NCBI RefSeq assembly: GCF_003957295.1
Contig: NZ_RQPJ01000021.1
Span: forward strand, 604,210 to 668,209
DNA from: Arenibacter aquaticus
Lineage (GTDB): Bacteria; Bacteroidota; Bacteroidia; Flavobacteriales; Flavobacteriaceae
DNA: 64,000 nt
Direction of reading: 5' to 3'
Part shown: in pieces, positions 56,216-64,000 of the stretch
How the letters are laid out: each line of letters begins with the position of its first letter
How positions within the stretch are numbered: the stretch's first letter is position 1
The notes under the pieces: model-generated
Told to the model about the DNA's origin: nothing
What the model saw: only the letters and a program-made list of their open reading frames with translations
The model's database searches: none
Position numbers and translations under genes: made by a program

Positions 56216-58344
56216 TCAATATTCAGTTTGTTGCTAATATAACGCAATTCGGGCTCATTTAATTTTACTTTAAGGCCTGCTATTCTGTCTTTGAACTCTT
56301 GCTTTAATAAAAGCTTTTCCAGCAAGGCACGTGAAAATTTTCTAAACTGCCATGAATGATGTTGGGTGGCATTTATTAAATCCAACAAATTGGTGTCCGA
56401 AAAACCTATAACTTCTTCCAAGAATTGAAATGTTGTTTGTCTTATCTCATAGGGGTACTTATGGGAAGTATATCCACTTAGTTCTTGATAGTAGCTGTTG
56501 GTATTTAAAGGTTCATAACCCTTTGTTAATAGAGATAGTGTTAACCACAATAACCGAATGTTTTTATCGGGAAAACCAACAATATTCTTGGTTGTATCCA
56601 AATATTGCTTTCTATGGGATGGATAATGTACCCATAACTTATACAGCATTTGTTCTATGGTAACATAGCTTTCATCGGTCAGTAGTGGTTCCAGTCTGGG
56701 CTTTAGCCCACTGGGCAATTGTTTTAAAGACACTGCAATTGCCTGTCTTACCATAACATTCCCATTTTTTAGCTCCTCTCCTAAAAACTTCTCCGATAAT
56801 GATTTAGAGTAATTGGTGATAACCTGGACTTTAAATTGATCGGAAACATCTTTGTTCCAATAACGTTTTATAATGGTTTGGTTATCCTCGCTACTAGTGG
56901 TCAATTCTTTTTGCAGTCTAAAAAAAATATTTAAATCTTCACATGCACTGGCCAGACTTCTTTTAGCCTCAGCAAAAGGAAAATCGGAACTCTGCAACCA
57001 TTGTATCTTAAAATCTGAAAGATCTAGCTGACTTACCCTTTCCATTACTAAAAGAAAATCATCAATACTGGCATTTTTATATTTATATTCATTAAGATAT
57101 TCTTGGATCCCTTGCCTAAAATTGCGCTCTCCCAGTAATTCCCGTAGGCTATGTAATGCCCAAGCCCCTTTTTCATAAAAGGTAAGGCTGCTAGATTTTG
57201 GATTGGTGAGGGCCTCTCCCCTATTTTCACGGGATACCTTTTGGAGCTGCAAGGCCGTTTCATATAATCTCCAATAGTAATATGTTTTGCCAAAAACTTC
57301 TTTTTGTGCCAGTAGGGCATAATAGGTGGCAAACCCCTCATGCAACCAATGACTGGAGCCATCTACCTCTGTAACCAGGTTTCCAAACCATTGGTGGGCC
57401 ATTTCATGAGCATTGACCATTACGTAGTTCCTGTCCTTAAAGGCTGTTGAATCTATAACATATCGGTCGGAGAAAATGGTGGTTCCCGTATTTTCCATCC
57501 CCGCATATAAAAAATCCCTAACCGGTATTTGATTGTATTGTTGCCAGGGATAGGGAACACCGATTTCTTGTTCCAAAAAATCGAAAATTTCTTTGGTATA
57601 CCGGTAGGTGGGTTCTACAAGCATACTGTCGCCTGGGTAATAGTATAGACCAATAGGTATACCTTTGTCAGATTTTATCCGTTTTTCTTTGTATTTTCCA
57701 ATGGCAAAGGCCAATAAATAGCTACTCATGGGCTTATCCATATCAAAGGACCATTTTTTTAACCCATTCATTTCCTTGATACCGGTGAGTTTACCATTGG
57801 CAATCACCTCATAGGCCTTATTGAAGGTGACATCCATATCAAACTCTACCTTTTCCCTCATATCGTCAAAACTAGGAAGCCAATGACTGGTGTATTTTCC
57901 CTGTCCTTGGGTCCATATCTGAGAGTTTACATTGGGATGCTCCTCTCCTATTGTTGTATGGTTTGGACCAACATAGGTCTCGCTGGAATCCCAACCTATA
58001 AAGTATACCGTTTGTTTGGGTGCAGCTTTGTATTTTATTTTAAGGATATACTTCTTATTTTTCCTAACCGATTTATGGATAATAATGTGTTTACCATCAT
58101 TATGATAATTCACTTTTATATTATTCAGCAAAACCGCCTGGAATTCTAGGTTTTGGGCATCCAAAAAAAAGGTATCCACCTTTTGTAAAACTTCAAATTT
58201 GTAAGCAACGCTACCTTCTATTGTTTTTTTATGGGCATCTATGGCGATGTCTACCTTAGCATTAAGAAAATCCAACTTATCTTGATGTTGTGCATTTAGG
58301 AGTAAACAACAAGTCCATAATAAAAGGCTATATAAATATTTCAT
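56212..58344 (-). CDS. secreted M1 family metallopeptidase
   Basis: A 710-aa exported aminopeptidase (signal peptide MKYLYSLLLWTCCLLLNAQ). It has the gluzincin motif HEMAH (His313, Glu314, His317) with the third ligand Glu336 in WLHEGF, exactly 18 residues later. The exopeptidase loop GMEN appears as AGMENTG. A C-terminal helical array follows. It is the first gene of an overlapping operon with two patatins. It is active, in contrast to the degenerate M1-like protein at 36756. Confidence 0.93.
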   Translation of the reverse strand: MKYLYSLLLWTCCLLLNAQHQDKLDFLNAKVDIAIDAHKKTIEGSVAYKFEVLQKVDTFFLDAQNLEFQAVLLNNIKVNYHNDGKHIIIHKSVRKNKKYILKIKYKAAPKQTVYFIGWDSSETYVGPNHTTIGEEHPNVNSQIWTQGQGKYTSHWLPSFDDMREKVEFDMDVTFNKAYEVIANGKLTGIKEMNGLKKWSFDMDKPMSSYLLAFAIGKYKEKRIKSDKGIPIGLYYYPGDSMLVEPTYRYTKEIFDFLEQEIGVPYPWQQYNQIPVRDFLYAGMENTGTTIFSDRYVIDSTAFKDRNYVMVNAHEMAHQWFGNLVTEVDGSSHWLHEGFATYYALLAQKEVFGKTYYYWRLYETALQLQKVSRENRGEALTNPKSSSLTFYEKGAWALHSLRELLGERNFRQGIQEYLNEYKYKNASIDDFLLVMERVSQLDLSDFKIQWLQSSDFPFAEAKRSLASACEDLNIFFRLQKELTTSSEDNQTIIKRYWNKDVSDQFKVQVITNYSKSLSEKFLGEELKNGNVMVRQAIAVSLKQLPSGLKPRLEPLLTDESYVTIEQMLYKLWVHYPSHRKQYLDTTKNIVGFPDKNIRLLWLTLSLLTKGYEPLNTNSYYQELSGYTSHKYPYEIRQTTFQFLEEVIGFSDTNLLDLINATQHHSWQFRKFSRALLEKLLLKQEFKDRIAGLKVKLNEPELRYISNKLNIE

Positions 58345-58619
58345 GCTTAAAATCTAGATACGTCTTTACCTATTGAAGTTTCCCGATTTAAAAAATTATT
58401 GGAATTGGTATTCATATGAATGTCAAATTTAAAATTTGTGAGCTAACTCTCTCACTACAATCAATCTTTTTCAAATTTAGCATTTTAGATTATTGCAGTT
58501 GTATCTAGGAAGCCCTATTTTAGTCAAATAATATTAAATATCATATAACCCATGGGTGTTGCCCAGGTCATAAAGGGGTAGGGATAATTTCAAAAAAAAC
58601 AACATTTTAGAGTATACCC

Positions 58620-60719
58620 ATGAATACCAATGTACTTCAAACGCCTATAGCCTATCTAAAAGGTGTTGGTCCAAATCGTGCAGAGACCTTACAGTCAGAA
58701 CTTGGTATTTACACATATCAGGATTTAATAAATCTATTTCCCAATAGGTATATTGATAAAACCAAATACTACAAAATAAACCAACTGCAACGAACCAATT
58801 CAGAAGTTCAGGCTATTGGAAAAATAGTGAATATTAAAACGGTTGAACAAAAGAGGGGCAAGCGTTTGGTTGCTAAGTTTATTGATGATAGCGGTGAAAT
58901 GGAATTGGTGTGGTTCCGCGGTCAAAAATGGATTCGTGAGAATCTGAAATTGAATGTTCCGTATGTTATATTTGGAAAGGTAAATTGGTTTAACGGTTCC
59001 TTTTCCATGCCGCACCCGGAAATGGAGTTGTTGAAGGATCATGAAAAAGGGATAAAGATTGGAATGCAACCCGTTTATCCCTCCACCGAAAAACTGAGCA
59101 ATAAGGGTATTACCAATAGGGTTACCGGAAAATTGATACAACAGTTGTTTTTGGAGACCAGTGGAAGATTTAAAGAAACCCTATCTCCGGAATTGGTAAA
59201 AGAATTAAACCTTATCTCAAAGAGTGAGGCTATATTTAATATACACTTTCCTAAGAACCAGGAACTATTGGCCAAGGCTCAGTATCGACTCAAGTTTGAA
59301 GAACTGTTTTATATTCAGTTGCAACTAATTGCAAAAAACCTGCTGCATAAAAAAAAGATAAAAGGTTACAATTTTAATCATGTAGGTACGCTATTTAAAG
59401 AGTTTTATGACCATCATTTGCCGTTTGAACTTACTAATGCCCAAAAAAGGGTTGTAAAGGAAATTAGGGCCGATCTGGGCAGCAATGCCCAAATGAACAG
59501 ATTGCTACAGGGAGATGTGGGCTCTGGGAAAACCATTGTGGCCCTGATGACGATGTTATTGGCCATAGATAATAACTACCAAGCATGTCTAATGGCCCCT
59601 ACCGAAATTTTGGCCAATCAGCATTACAATGGTATACAGGAGCTGGTCAAGGACCTTGATATAAATATTTCCTTACTTACGGGGTCCACAAAAAAATCGC
59701 AGCGTAAAATAATCCATGAGGAACTGGAAAATGGGAAACTCAACATATTGATCGGTACCCACGCCCTATTGGAGGATAAGGTAAGCTATAAAAATTTGGG
59801 CTTGGCCATTGTAGATGAACAACATCGCTTTGGAGTGGCCCAGCGTGCCAAGTTGTGGCACAAAAACAACATACCTCCCCATATTTTGGTGATGACGGCC
59901 ACCCCAATACCCAGGACCTTGGCCATGAGCCTTTACGGGGACCTGGATATTTCCACTATAGATGAGCTCCCTCCTGGGAGAAAACCCATTAAAACGGTAC
60001 ATAGGTATGATTCCAATAGGTTAAAGGTTTTTCAATTTATCAGGGATGAGATAAGGAAAGGCCGCCAGATTTATATAGTGTATCCATTAATCCAAGAATC
60101 TGAGGCTTTGGATTACAAGGATTTAATGGATGGCTATGAAAGTGTGGCCCGGGATTTTCCATTGCCCGATTATCAAATTTCCATTGTTCACGGAAAGATG
60201 AAACCTGCGGACAAAGATTATGAAATGGCCCGTTTTGCCAAAGGGAAAACACAGATAATGGTAGCTACAACGGTAATAGAGGTTGGGGTAAATGTACCCA
60301 ATGCGTCGGTCATGATCATTGAGAGTGCGGAGCGATTTGGATTGTCACAATTGCATCAGCTACGTGGAAGGGTTGGGCGTGGCGCCGAGCAAAGTTTTTG
60401 CATATTAATGACCGGGCATAAACTTTCCAGCGATTCCAAAACAAGACTGGAAACCATGGTTAGCACCAACGATGGTTTTAAAATTGCCGAGGTAGATCTA
60501 AAACTAAGGGGGCCAGGTGATCTCATGGGGACCCAGCAAAGTGGGGTATTAAATTTAAAGATTGCCGACATTATTAAAGATAACGATATTTTAAAAACCG
60601 CCAGATACCATGCCCAAAGGATATTAAAAGAAGATATTGGCCTACAAAAGCATCCAATTATTTTGCATGCCCTTACCCAACTGGTGAAGTATAAGAATAT
60701 ATGGAATTATATTAGTTGA
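58620..60719 (+). CDS. recG: ATP-dependent DNA helicase RecG
   Basis: A 699-aa RecG that remodels stalled replication forks and Holliday junctions. The N-terminal wedge/OB domain (about 1-200) starts with TPIAYLKGVGPNRAE. The helicase core has Walker A QGDVGSGKT, the DEQHRFG box, MTATPIPRT, TTVIEVGVNVPN and the QLRGRVGRG motif. The C-terminal TRG-type tail is complete. Monocistronic, with 275 bases of empty divergent region before it. Confidence 0.96.
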   Translation: MNTNVLQTPIAYLKGVGPNRAETLQSELGIYTYQDLINLFPNRYIDKTKYYKINQLQRTNSEVQAIGKIVNIKTVEQKRGKRLVAKFIDDSGEMELVWFRGQKWIRENLKLNVPYVIFGKVNWFNGSFSMPHPEMELLKDHEKGIKIGMQPVYPSTEKLSNKGITNRVTGKLIQQLFLETSGRFKETLSPELVKELNLISKSEAIFNIHFPKNQELLAKAQYRLKFEELFYIQLQLIAKNLLHKKKIKGYNFNHVGTLFKEFYDHHLPFELTNAQKRVVKEIRADLGSNAQMNRLLQGDVGSGKTIVALMTMLLAIDNNYQACLMAPTEILANQHYNGIQELVKDLDINISLLTGSTKKSQRKIIHEELENGKLNILIGTHALLEDKVSYKNLGLAIVDEQHRFGVAQRAKLWHKNNIPPHILVMTATPIPRTLAMSLYGDLDISTIDELPPGRKPIKTVHRYDSNRLKVFQFIRDEIRKGRQIYIVYPLIQESEALDYKDLMDGYESVARDFPLPDYQISIVHGKMKPADKDYEMARFAKGKTQIMVATTVIEVGVNVPNASVMIIESAERFGLSQLHQLRGRVGRGAEQSFCILMTGHKLSSDSKTRLETMVSTNDGFKIAEVDLKLRGPGDLMGTQQSGVLNLKIADIIKDNDILKTARYHAQRILKEDIGLQKHPIILHALTQLVKYKNIWNYIS

Positions 60720-61545
60720 GATAAGACATAAATGGGAAATAACTAATTGTTTTGTTTTTAGATTGTTGGTTAGCTTTTTTATCAAAGATCAAGTTTAACT
60801 TAGGTAGAAATTATCCTTTCATCTTACTCAAGTGGCCTCTACTTTTTTTATAAGTTTTCTTGAATCTTCGATTTCTTTGCTTGTCCGAAGAAACCGTCAT
60901 AAACGGTTCATGAATACTTTATCTAAAATAGACAAGCAATAAATAATACGAAACTGCAGTTTCACGAATTCATAATATTTAAGAAAATAGCCAGCAATGA
61001 GCTAAATAAAAGAAAAGACCCTTCTCCGCTATATGGACCGATGCCACGGCCTAACTTATTTCCAAGGCTTTAATAATTCTTTACGGCCAAGTTATCTCCA
61101 CTACGGAAGAAGTTAGACCAAAGGATAGACATTGAGTCACTGTTAATGGGTGTTGAATATTCTCGCCACTGTTAAATTGACGGAACAATGAAACGACCTA
61201 TCTTTAATTATGTCCTAAATCAAGTGGTTTCCGCATTGGTCGGCAATTCTGTAAACAAGGTGTTCCTGGCTATGGCTGGCATCTCAAAATTAAGGTATAT
61301 CGTTCCTTAGTTATCGGCCTAGGTTCGATTTTTATTCATGGGCTGACTTATTGACTTTTATAGGTATTCATGAAATCGAAGATTTGTTGCCAAATCGAGA
61401 TTAGGCGCAGCCAATGTAGTGTATTGGGGCGCTGCAAAAATGAACAAAACATGAAAATTAGGGTAGTATATTCTATTTAGGTAATCTAAACACAACTTTT
61501 GGGATAAATCCCACTCCTATTTATTCTTTTCTAATTTTACAGCAC
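60720..61545. other. gene-poor stretch before tRNA-His
   Basis: About 830 bases without a supported gene. It contains a 13-bp inverted pair (AATCTTCGATTTC at 60863-60875 and its complement at 61372-61384), a 14-bp palindrome GAAACTGCAGTTTC at 60950-60963 and a hairpin AACCGT/ACGGTT at 60892-60908. A 40-codon open frame at 61188-61310 has no recognisable product. It may be decayed mobile DNA, but no transposase motif is seen. Confidence 0.4.
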
Positions 61546-61573
61546 AAAAAAACCCCATCATTTCTGACAGGGT
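61545..61573 (-). terminator. terminator of tRNA-His
   Basis: On the minus strand a 9-bp stem (ACCCTGTCA with TGATGGGGT, two G-T pairs) with a GAAA tetraloop and T8, 10 bases after the tRNA. Confidence 0.88.
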
Positions 61574-61583
61574 ATCATTTTTG

Positions 61584-61657
61584 GGTGGAAGACCGGGTTC
61601 GAACCGGCGACCTCTGGAACCACAATCCAGCGCTCTAACCAGCTGAGCTACAACCAC
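61584..61657 (-). tRNA. tRNA-His (GTG anticodon)
   Basis: A cloverleaf on the minus strand: D arm GCTC/GAGC, anticodon arm CTGGA-TTGTGGT-TCCAG with anticodon GTG, and T arm GCCGG-TTCGAAC-CCGGT. A genomic G at 61658 is the extra 5' G(-1) of tRNA-His, facing C73. The acceptor stem pairs G1 to G4 and G7 but shows two adjacent T-T mismatches at 5-68 and 6-67. CCA is not fully encoded. Confidence 0.93.
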
Positions 61658-61673
61658 CATTTGTAAGCGGTGG

Positions 61674-61705
61674 CAAAGATAATTTTTTTAGTTCTATCGC
61701 ACAAA
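61674..61705 (-). promoter_or_regulatory. promoter of tRNA-His
   Basis: On the minus strand TTTG (61705-61702), 20 bases, TATCTTTG (61681-61674): a textbook Bacteroidota promoter. The predicted start is about 8-10 bases before the tRNA. Confidence 0.8.
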
Positions 61706-61900
61706 ATAAATTTAAGCTTATTTTATTATTTTATAAATTCACTCAGATAATGAGCTGTTTACGATACTTTGACACTTATGAAACATCGACGAAAGACATG
61801 ATTTGTAAGACCAAACACACAAAAAACGATACTTTCACAACAAAAATTAGCTATTTCCTCATTTGAAGAATATTTTTATCAACTATTAATTTTAGGATAA

Positions 61901-63850
61901 ATGTTTTTCAAAAAACTGAAAATTACGATTGGGAGGACCTCAAACCAACTAGCTTGGTTCATAAGCTTTCTATTTTTTTGTGGTCTTAATTGGGCACAAG
62001 AGCCGTCGACGACCAAGCTGAGGAATAAAATAGAAGTTTTAAAAGGGCAAAAAAAGGATTTTCAAAAAGATACCACCTATATAGGCTTATTGAACGATCT
62101 AAGCATAAAACTCAGATTTACTAATCCCGATAGTCTTTTGTTCTTAGCTACCGAGGCACATAAATTAAGCAAGAACTTAGGTTTTATTAAAGGAGAAATG
62201 GAATCCCTAAAGAGCTTGGGGTGTTATTATTCGGACAAAGGACAGCACAAAACCGCAATTGAAAACTATGAAAATGCCTTAAACCTTCCCCATAAGGATA
62301 ACTATCCAAATTTAGTATTGCGCATATCAAACGATTTATCTAACGAACATGTTTATAATGGGGATTATTCTAGAGCCCTAATGGGATATTTGGAAAATAT
62401 AAAACTGGCACAAAAATTAAATAACAAAACCATGGAGTCTATTCTCTATGAGAATATTGCTTCTTTATATGCCACTCAAAAAGATTATGATCAGGCCCTT
62501 TATTTTTATAGCAAGGTTGAAAAATTAAATGCCAATATAGCAGATGATGTAAATTCTGCAGAAACAATGAGCAACGTGGCCAGTATTCATGCCGAAACTG
62601 GGGATTTTCAAAATGCCCTGTTCAAGTTAAACCGAAGTATAAAAATATTTGAACAAAACAAGATATTGGATTGGCTTGCCTTTGCATATGAAGTAAAAGG
62701 TAAAGTGTACCTTTTGCAAAAACAATACACCAGGGCATTGTATTGGTACAATAAGAGCAATGCTCTGCACGAGAACCTACAGGATGACCGCGGTATCATT
62801 GATTTGTACAATGGCATGGCAGAAGCCAATTTTGCCCTAAAAAAAGATAGTCTTGCCCATGATTTTGCTTTTATGGCTTTTGAGATATCAACCTCCATAC
62901 AATCTATGGAAGGATTAAAAAAATGCTCAAACACCTTATATAAGATATATAAAAATGAAGAGAATTACACGGATGCCTTAAAATACCATGAGATTTATCA
63001 AAAGATTTCTGATACCTTGTCCAGGGATGGGAACAAGATGAGTTTAACCATGCTGAAAACAGAAATAAATCACAAAAATAGGCATGACGCTTTGGTATTA
63101 GAAAATGAAAAGGCCTTGGCGAAACAACGAAACTATATCTACATCGCCGTTTTTTCTTTATTTATTATGGCCGTCATTGCATACATTATCCACCAGGGTC
63201 AAAAAATTCAGAAAAAATTAAACAAGGAACTGCAAGAGCAAAAACAAGATCTGGAATTGAGGGAAATAGAATTACAAGAGTCCAACAACACCAAGAATAA
63301 ATTATTTTCCATCATAGCACATGATCTACGAGGACCTATAGGGGCCTTGGAGGGCTTATTAAAACTATTGAACAGTGGTGATATCAAAAGTTCCGAGTTT
63401 AGGGAATTTATTCCTAAATTAAAGAATGATGTAAACAGTATATCCTTTACCTTAAATAATCTGCTAACTTGGGGACAGTCACAAATGGAGGAGGCTACTA
63501 CCAACCCCTCTAACATTGATCTGAATCTACTGGTAGAAAGTAATATGAACCTGCTGAGTGAAATTGCCTGTTCCAAGTTAATCACTATAGATAATTTAAT
63601 TGTTGATAAGGCTATAGTTTGGTCCGATGAAAACCAAATGGATATTGTGGTCCGCAATCTTCTTAGCAACGCCTTAAAATTTACTTACGGTACCAATAAT
63701 GAAAAAGGTACGGGTCTAGGGCTTTCCCTATGTCAAGAGATGGTGACCAAAAATGGAGGCAGCTTATGGGTAGAGAGCGAAATGCACAAAGGTACCACCT
63801 TCTATTTCACTGTTCCCAAAGGAAAAAAACAATTACAAAAATCGGCCTAA
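61901..63850 (+). CDS. TPR sensor histidine kinase lacking its D-box
   Basis: A 649-aa protein: signal-like N-terminus (about 18-34, ending W-A-Q), periplasmic TPR repeats (about 60-370), one membrane span (about 410-430), then a coiled coil and kinase core. The H-box SIIAHDLRGPI has His474. The N-box RNLLSNALKF is followed directly (residue 595 onward) by TYGTNNEKGTGLGLSLC, so the segment of about 40 residues with the DxGxG D-box is missing in frame. ATP binding is therefore doubtful. No response regulator is adjacent. It ends overlapping the 3' end of bshB1. Confidence 0.88.
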   Translation: MFFKKLKITIGRTSNQLAWFISFLFFCGLNWAQEPSTTKLRNKIEVLKGQKKDFQKDTTYIGLLNDLSIKLRFTNPDSLLFLATEAHKLSKNLGFIKGEMESLKSLGCYYSDKGQHKTAIENYENALNLPHKDNYPNLVLRISNDLSNEHVYNGDYSRALMGYLENIKLAQKLNNKTMESILYENIASLYATQKDYDQALYFYSKVEKLNANIADDVNSAETMSNVASIHAETGDFQNALFKLNRSIKIFEQNKILDWLAFAYEVKGKVYLLQKQYTRALYWYNKSNALHENLQDDRGIIDLYNGMAEANFALKKDSLAHDFAFMAFEISTSIQSMEGLKKCSNTLYKIYKNEENYTDALKYHEIYQKISDTLSRDGNKMSLTMLKTEINHKNRHDALVLENEKALAKQRNYIYIAVFSLFIMAVIAYIIHQGQKIQKKLNKELQEQKQDLELREIELQESNNTKNKLFSIIAHDLRGPIGALEGLLKLLNSGDIKSSEFREFIPKLKNDVNSISFTLNNLLTWGQSQMEEATTNPSNIDLNLLVESNMNLLSEIACSKLITIDNLIVDKAIVWSDENQMDIVVRNLLSNALKFTYGTNNEKGTGLGLSLCQEMVTKNGGSLWVESEMHKGTTFYFTVPKGKKQLQKSA

Positions 63851-64000
63851 ATTAGACTATCCAAGTTTTTAACGGCTATAAATCTTTCGGTAGTAAAGCC
63901 TTCGCCATAGGCCACTCCTACCATTCTCCCCAAATCCCTTGCTCTGTAAATAACACTATCTGTAAAATTTTTACTACTGATAGGCGTTTCGGGCTCATCG
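63847..64000 (-). CDS. bshB1: bacillithiol biosynthesis deacetylase BshB1, C-terminal part
   Basis: The last 50 codons of a gene running off the right edge, too short to show the catalytic site. The end (PISSKNFTDSVIYRARDLGR followed by M-V-G-V-A-Y-G-E-G-F) matches the C-terminus of the BshB1 N-acetylglucosaminyl-malate deacetylases. Its stop TAG overlaps the kinase stop by three bases, in convergent orientation. Confidence 0.8.
   Translation of the reverse strand, partial: DEPETPISSKNFTDSVIYRARDLGRMVGVAYGEGFTTERFIAVKNLDSLI

Noticed and set aside
61188..61310. A 40-codon open frame in the gene-poor stretch
   Set aside because: No recognisable product, no promoter box or conserved motif; length expected by chance.
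63208..63669. A 153-codon minus-strand frame inside the histidine kinase gene
   Set aside because: Antisense shadow; the plus strand has clear kinase motifs there.

Overview
The window is a chromosomal stretch of a Bacteroidota bacterium, most likely a marine Flavobacteriaceae of the Maribacter/Arenibacter/Zobellia kind. This rests on AT-rich DNA, weak or absent Shine-Dalgarno sequences, promoters of the Bacteroidota type (TTTG, about 20 bases, TAnnTTTG), and family content: type B L31, MtaB, a GlmU-like protein, DUF4199, DUF6340, a small CAL67264-type membrane protein, an alpha/beta-fused 2-oxoacid dehydrogenase E1, men genes and a bacillithiol gene (bshB1) at the right edge. I see no prophage, complete insertion sequence, CRISPR array or rRNA. 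One tRNA (His) is present.

Layout. 1-5 kb: alpha/beta hydrolase, YjdJ-like acetyltransferase, mtaB, GlmU-like protein, L31B. 4.6-9.7 kb: DUF4199 protein, glycosyltransferase, phosphohexomutase and an MsbA-like ABC exporter, all on the plus strand. 9.8-12 kb: two paralogous DUF6340 lipoproteins. 12.2-16.6 kb: mutS2-like gene behind a long structured leader, DCC protein, fumC. 16.7-24 kb: coiled-coil membrane protein, acetyltransferase, MBL lipoprotein, ettA, small membrane protein, oxidoreductase, acyl-CoA carboxylase beta subunit. 24.2-30 kb: minus-strand group with menE, a CPBP protease, menC, an MBL hydrolase and a TPR/HisKA_2 kinase. 30.5-32.4 kb: a LexA-like self-cleaving repressor divergent from a 59-aa basic protein ending in a beta-clamp-binding motif and a TIGR03915-type DNA-metabolism protein. 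32.5-42.7 kb: hypothetical protein, uvrA, LOG protein, M1-like barrel protein, fused E1, DoxX. 42.8-49.6 kb: holA, HsdR-N-like protein, glycosyltransferase, OmpA lipoprotein, threonylcarbamoyl-AMP synthase, UvrD/PcrA helicase. 49.8-58.3 kb: M20 hydrolase, FMN glutamate-synthase-like protein, degenerate OmpA paralog, membrane protein, and an overlapping operon of an M1 peptidase and two patatins. 58.6-64 kb: recG, a gene-poor stretch, tRNA-His, a TPR histidine kinase lacking its ATP-binding D-box, and the 3' end of bshB1.

Most of the window is housekeeping. DNA repair is well represented (mutS2-like, uvrA, uvrD/pcrA, recG, holA, and the repressor locus).

The most interesting region is 31.3-32.4 kb. 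Four regularly spaced palindromes with a TAT centre lie between the self-cleaving repressor and a divergent two-gene unit. They overlap the predicted promoters of both directions. The first gene of that unit is a tiny arginine/lysine-rich protein ending in QLSLFD. It sits where this family usually has a radical-SAM repair gene, so it is either a new damage-induced clamp-binding microprotein or the remnant of that enzyme.
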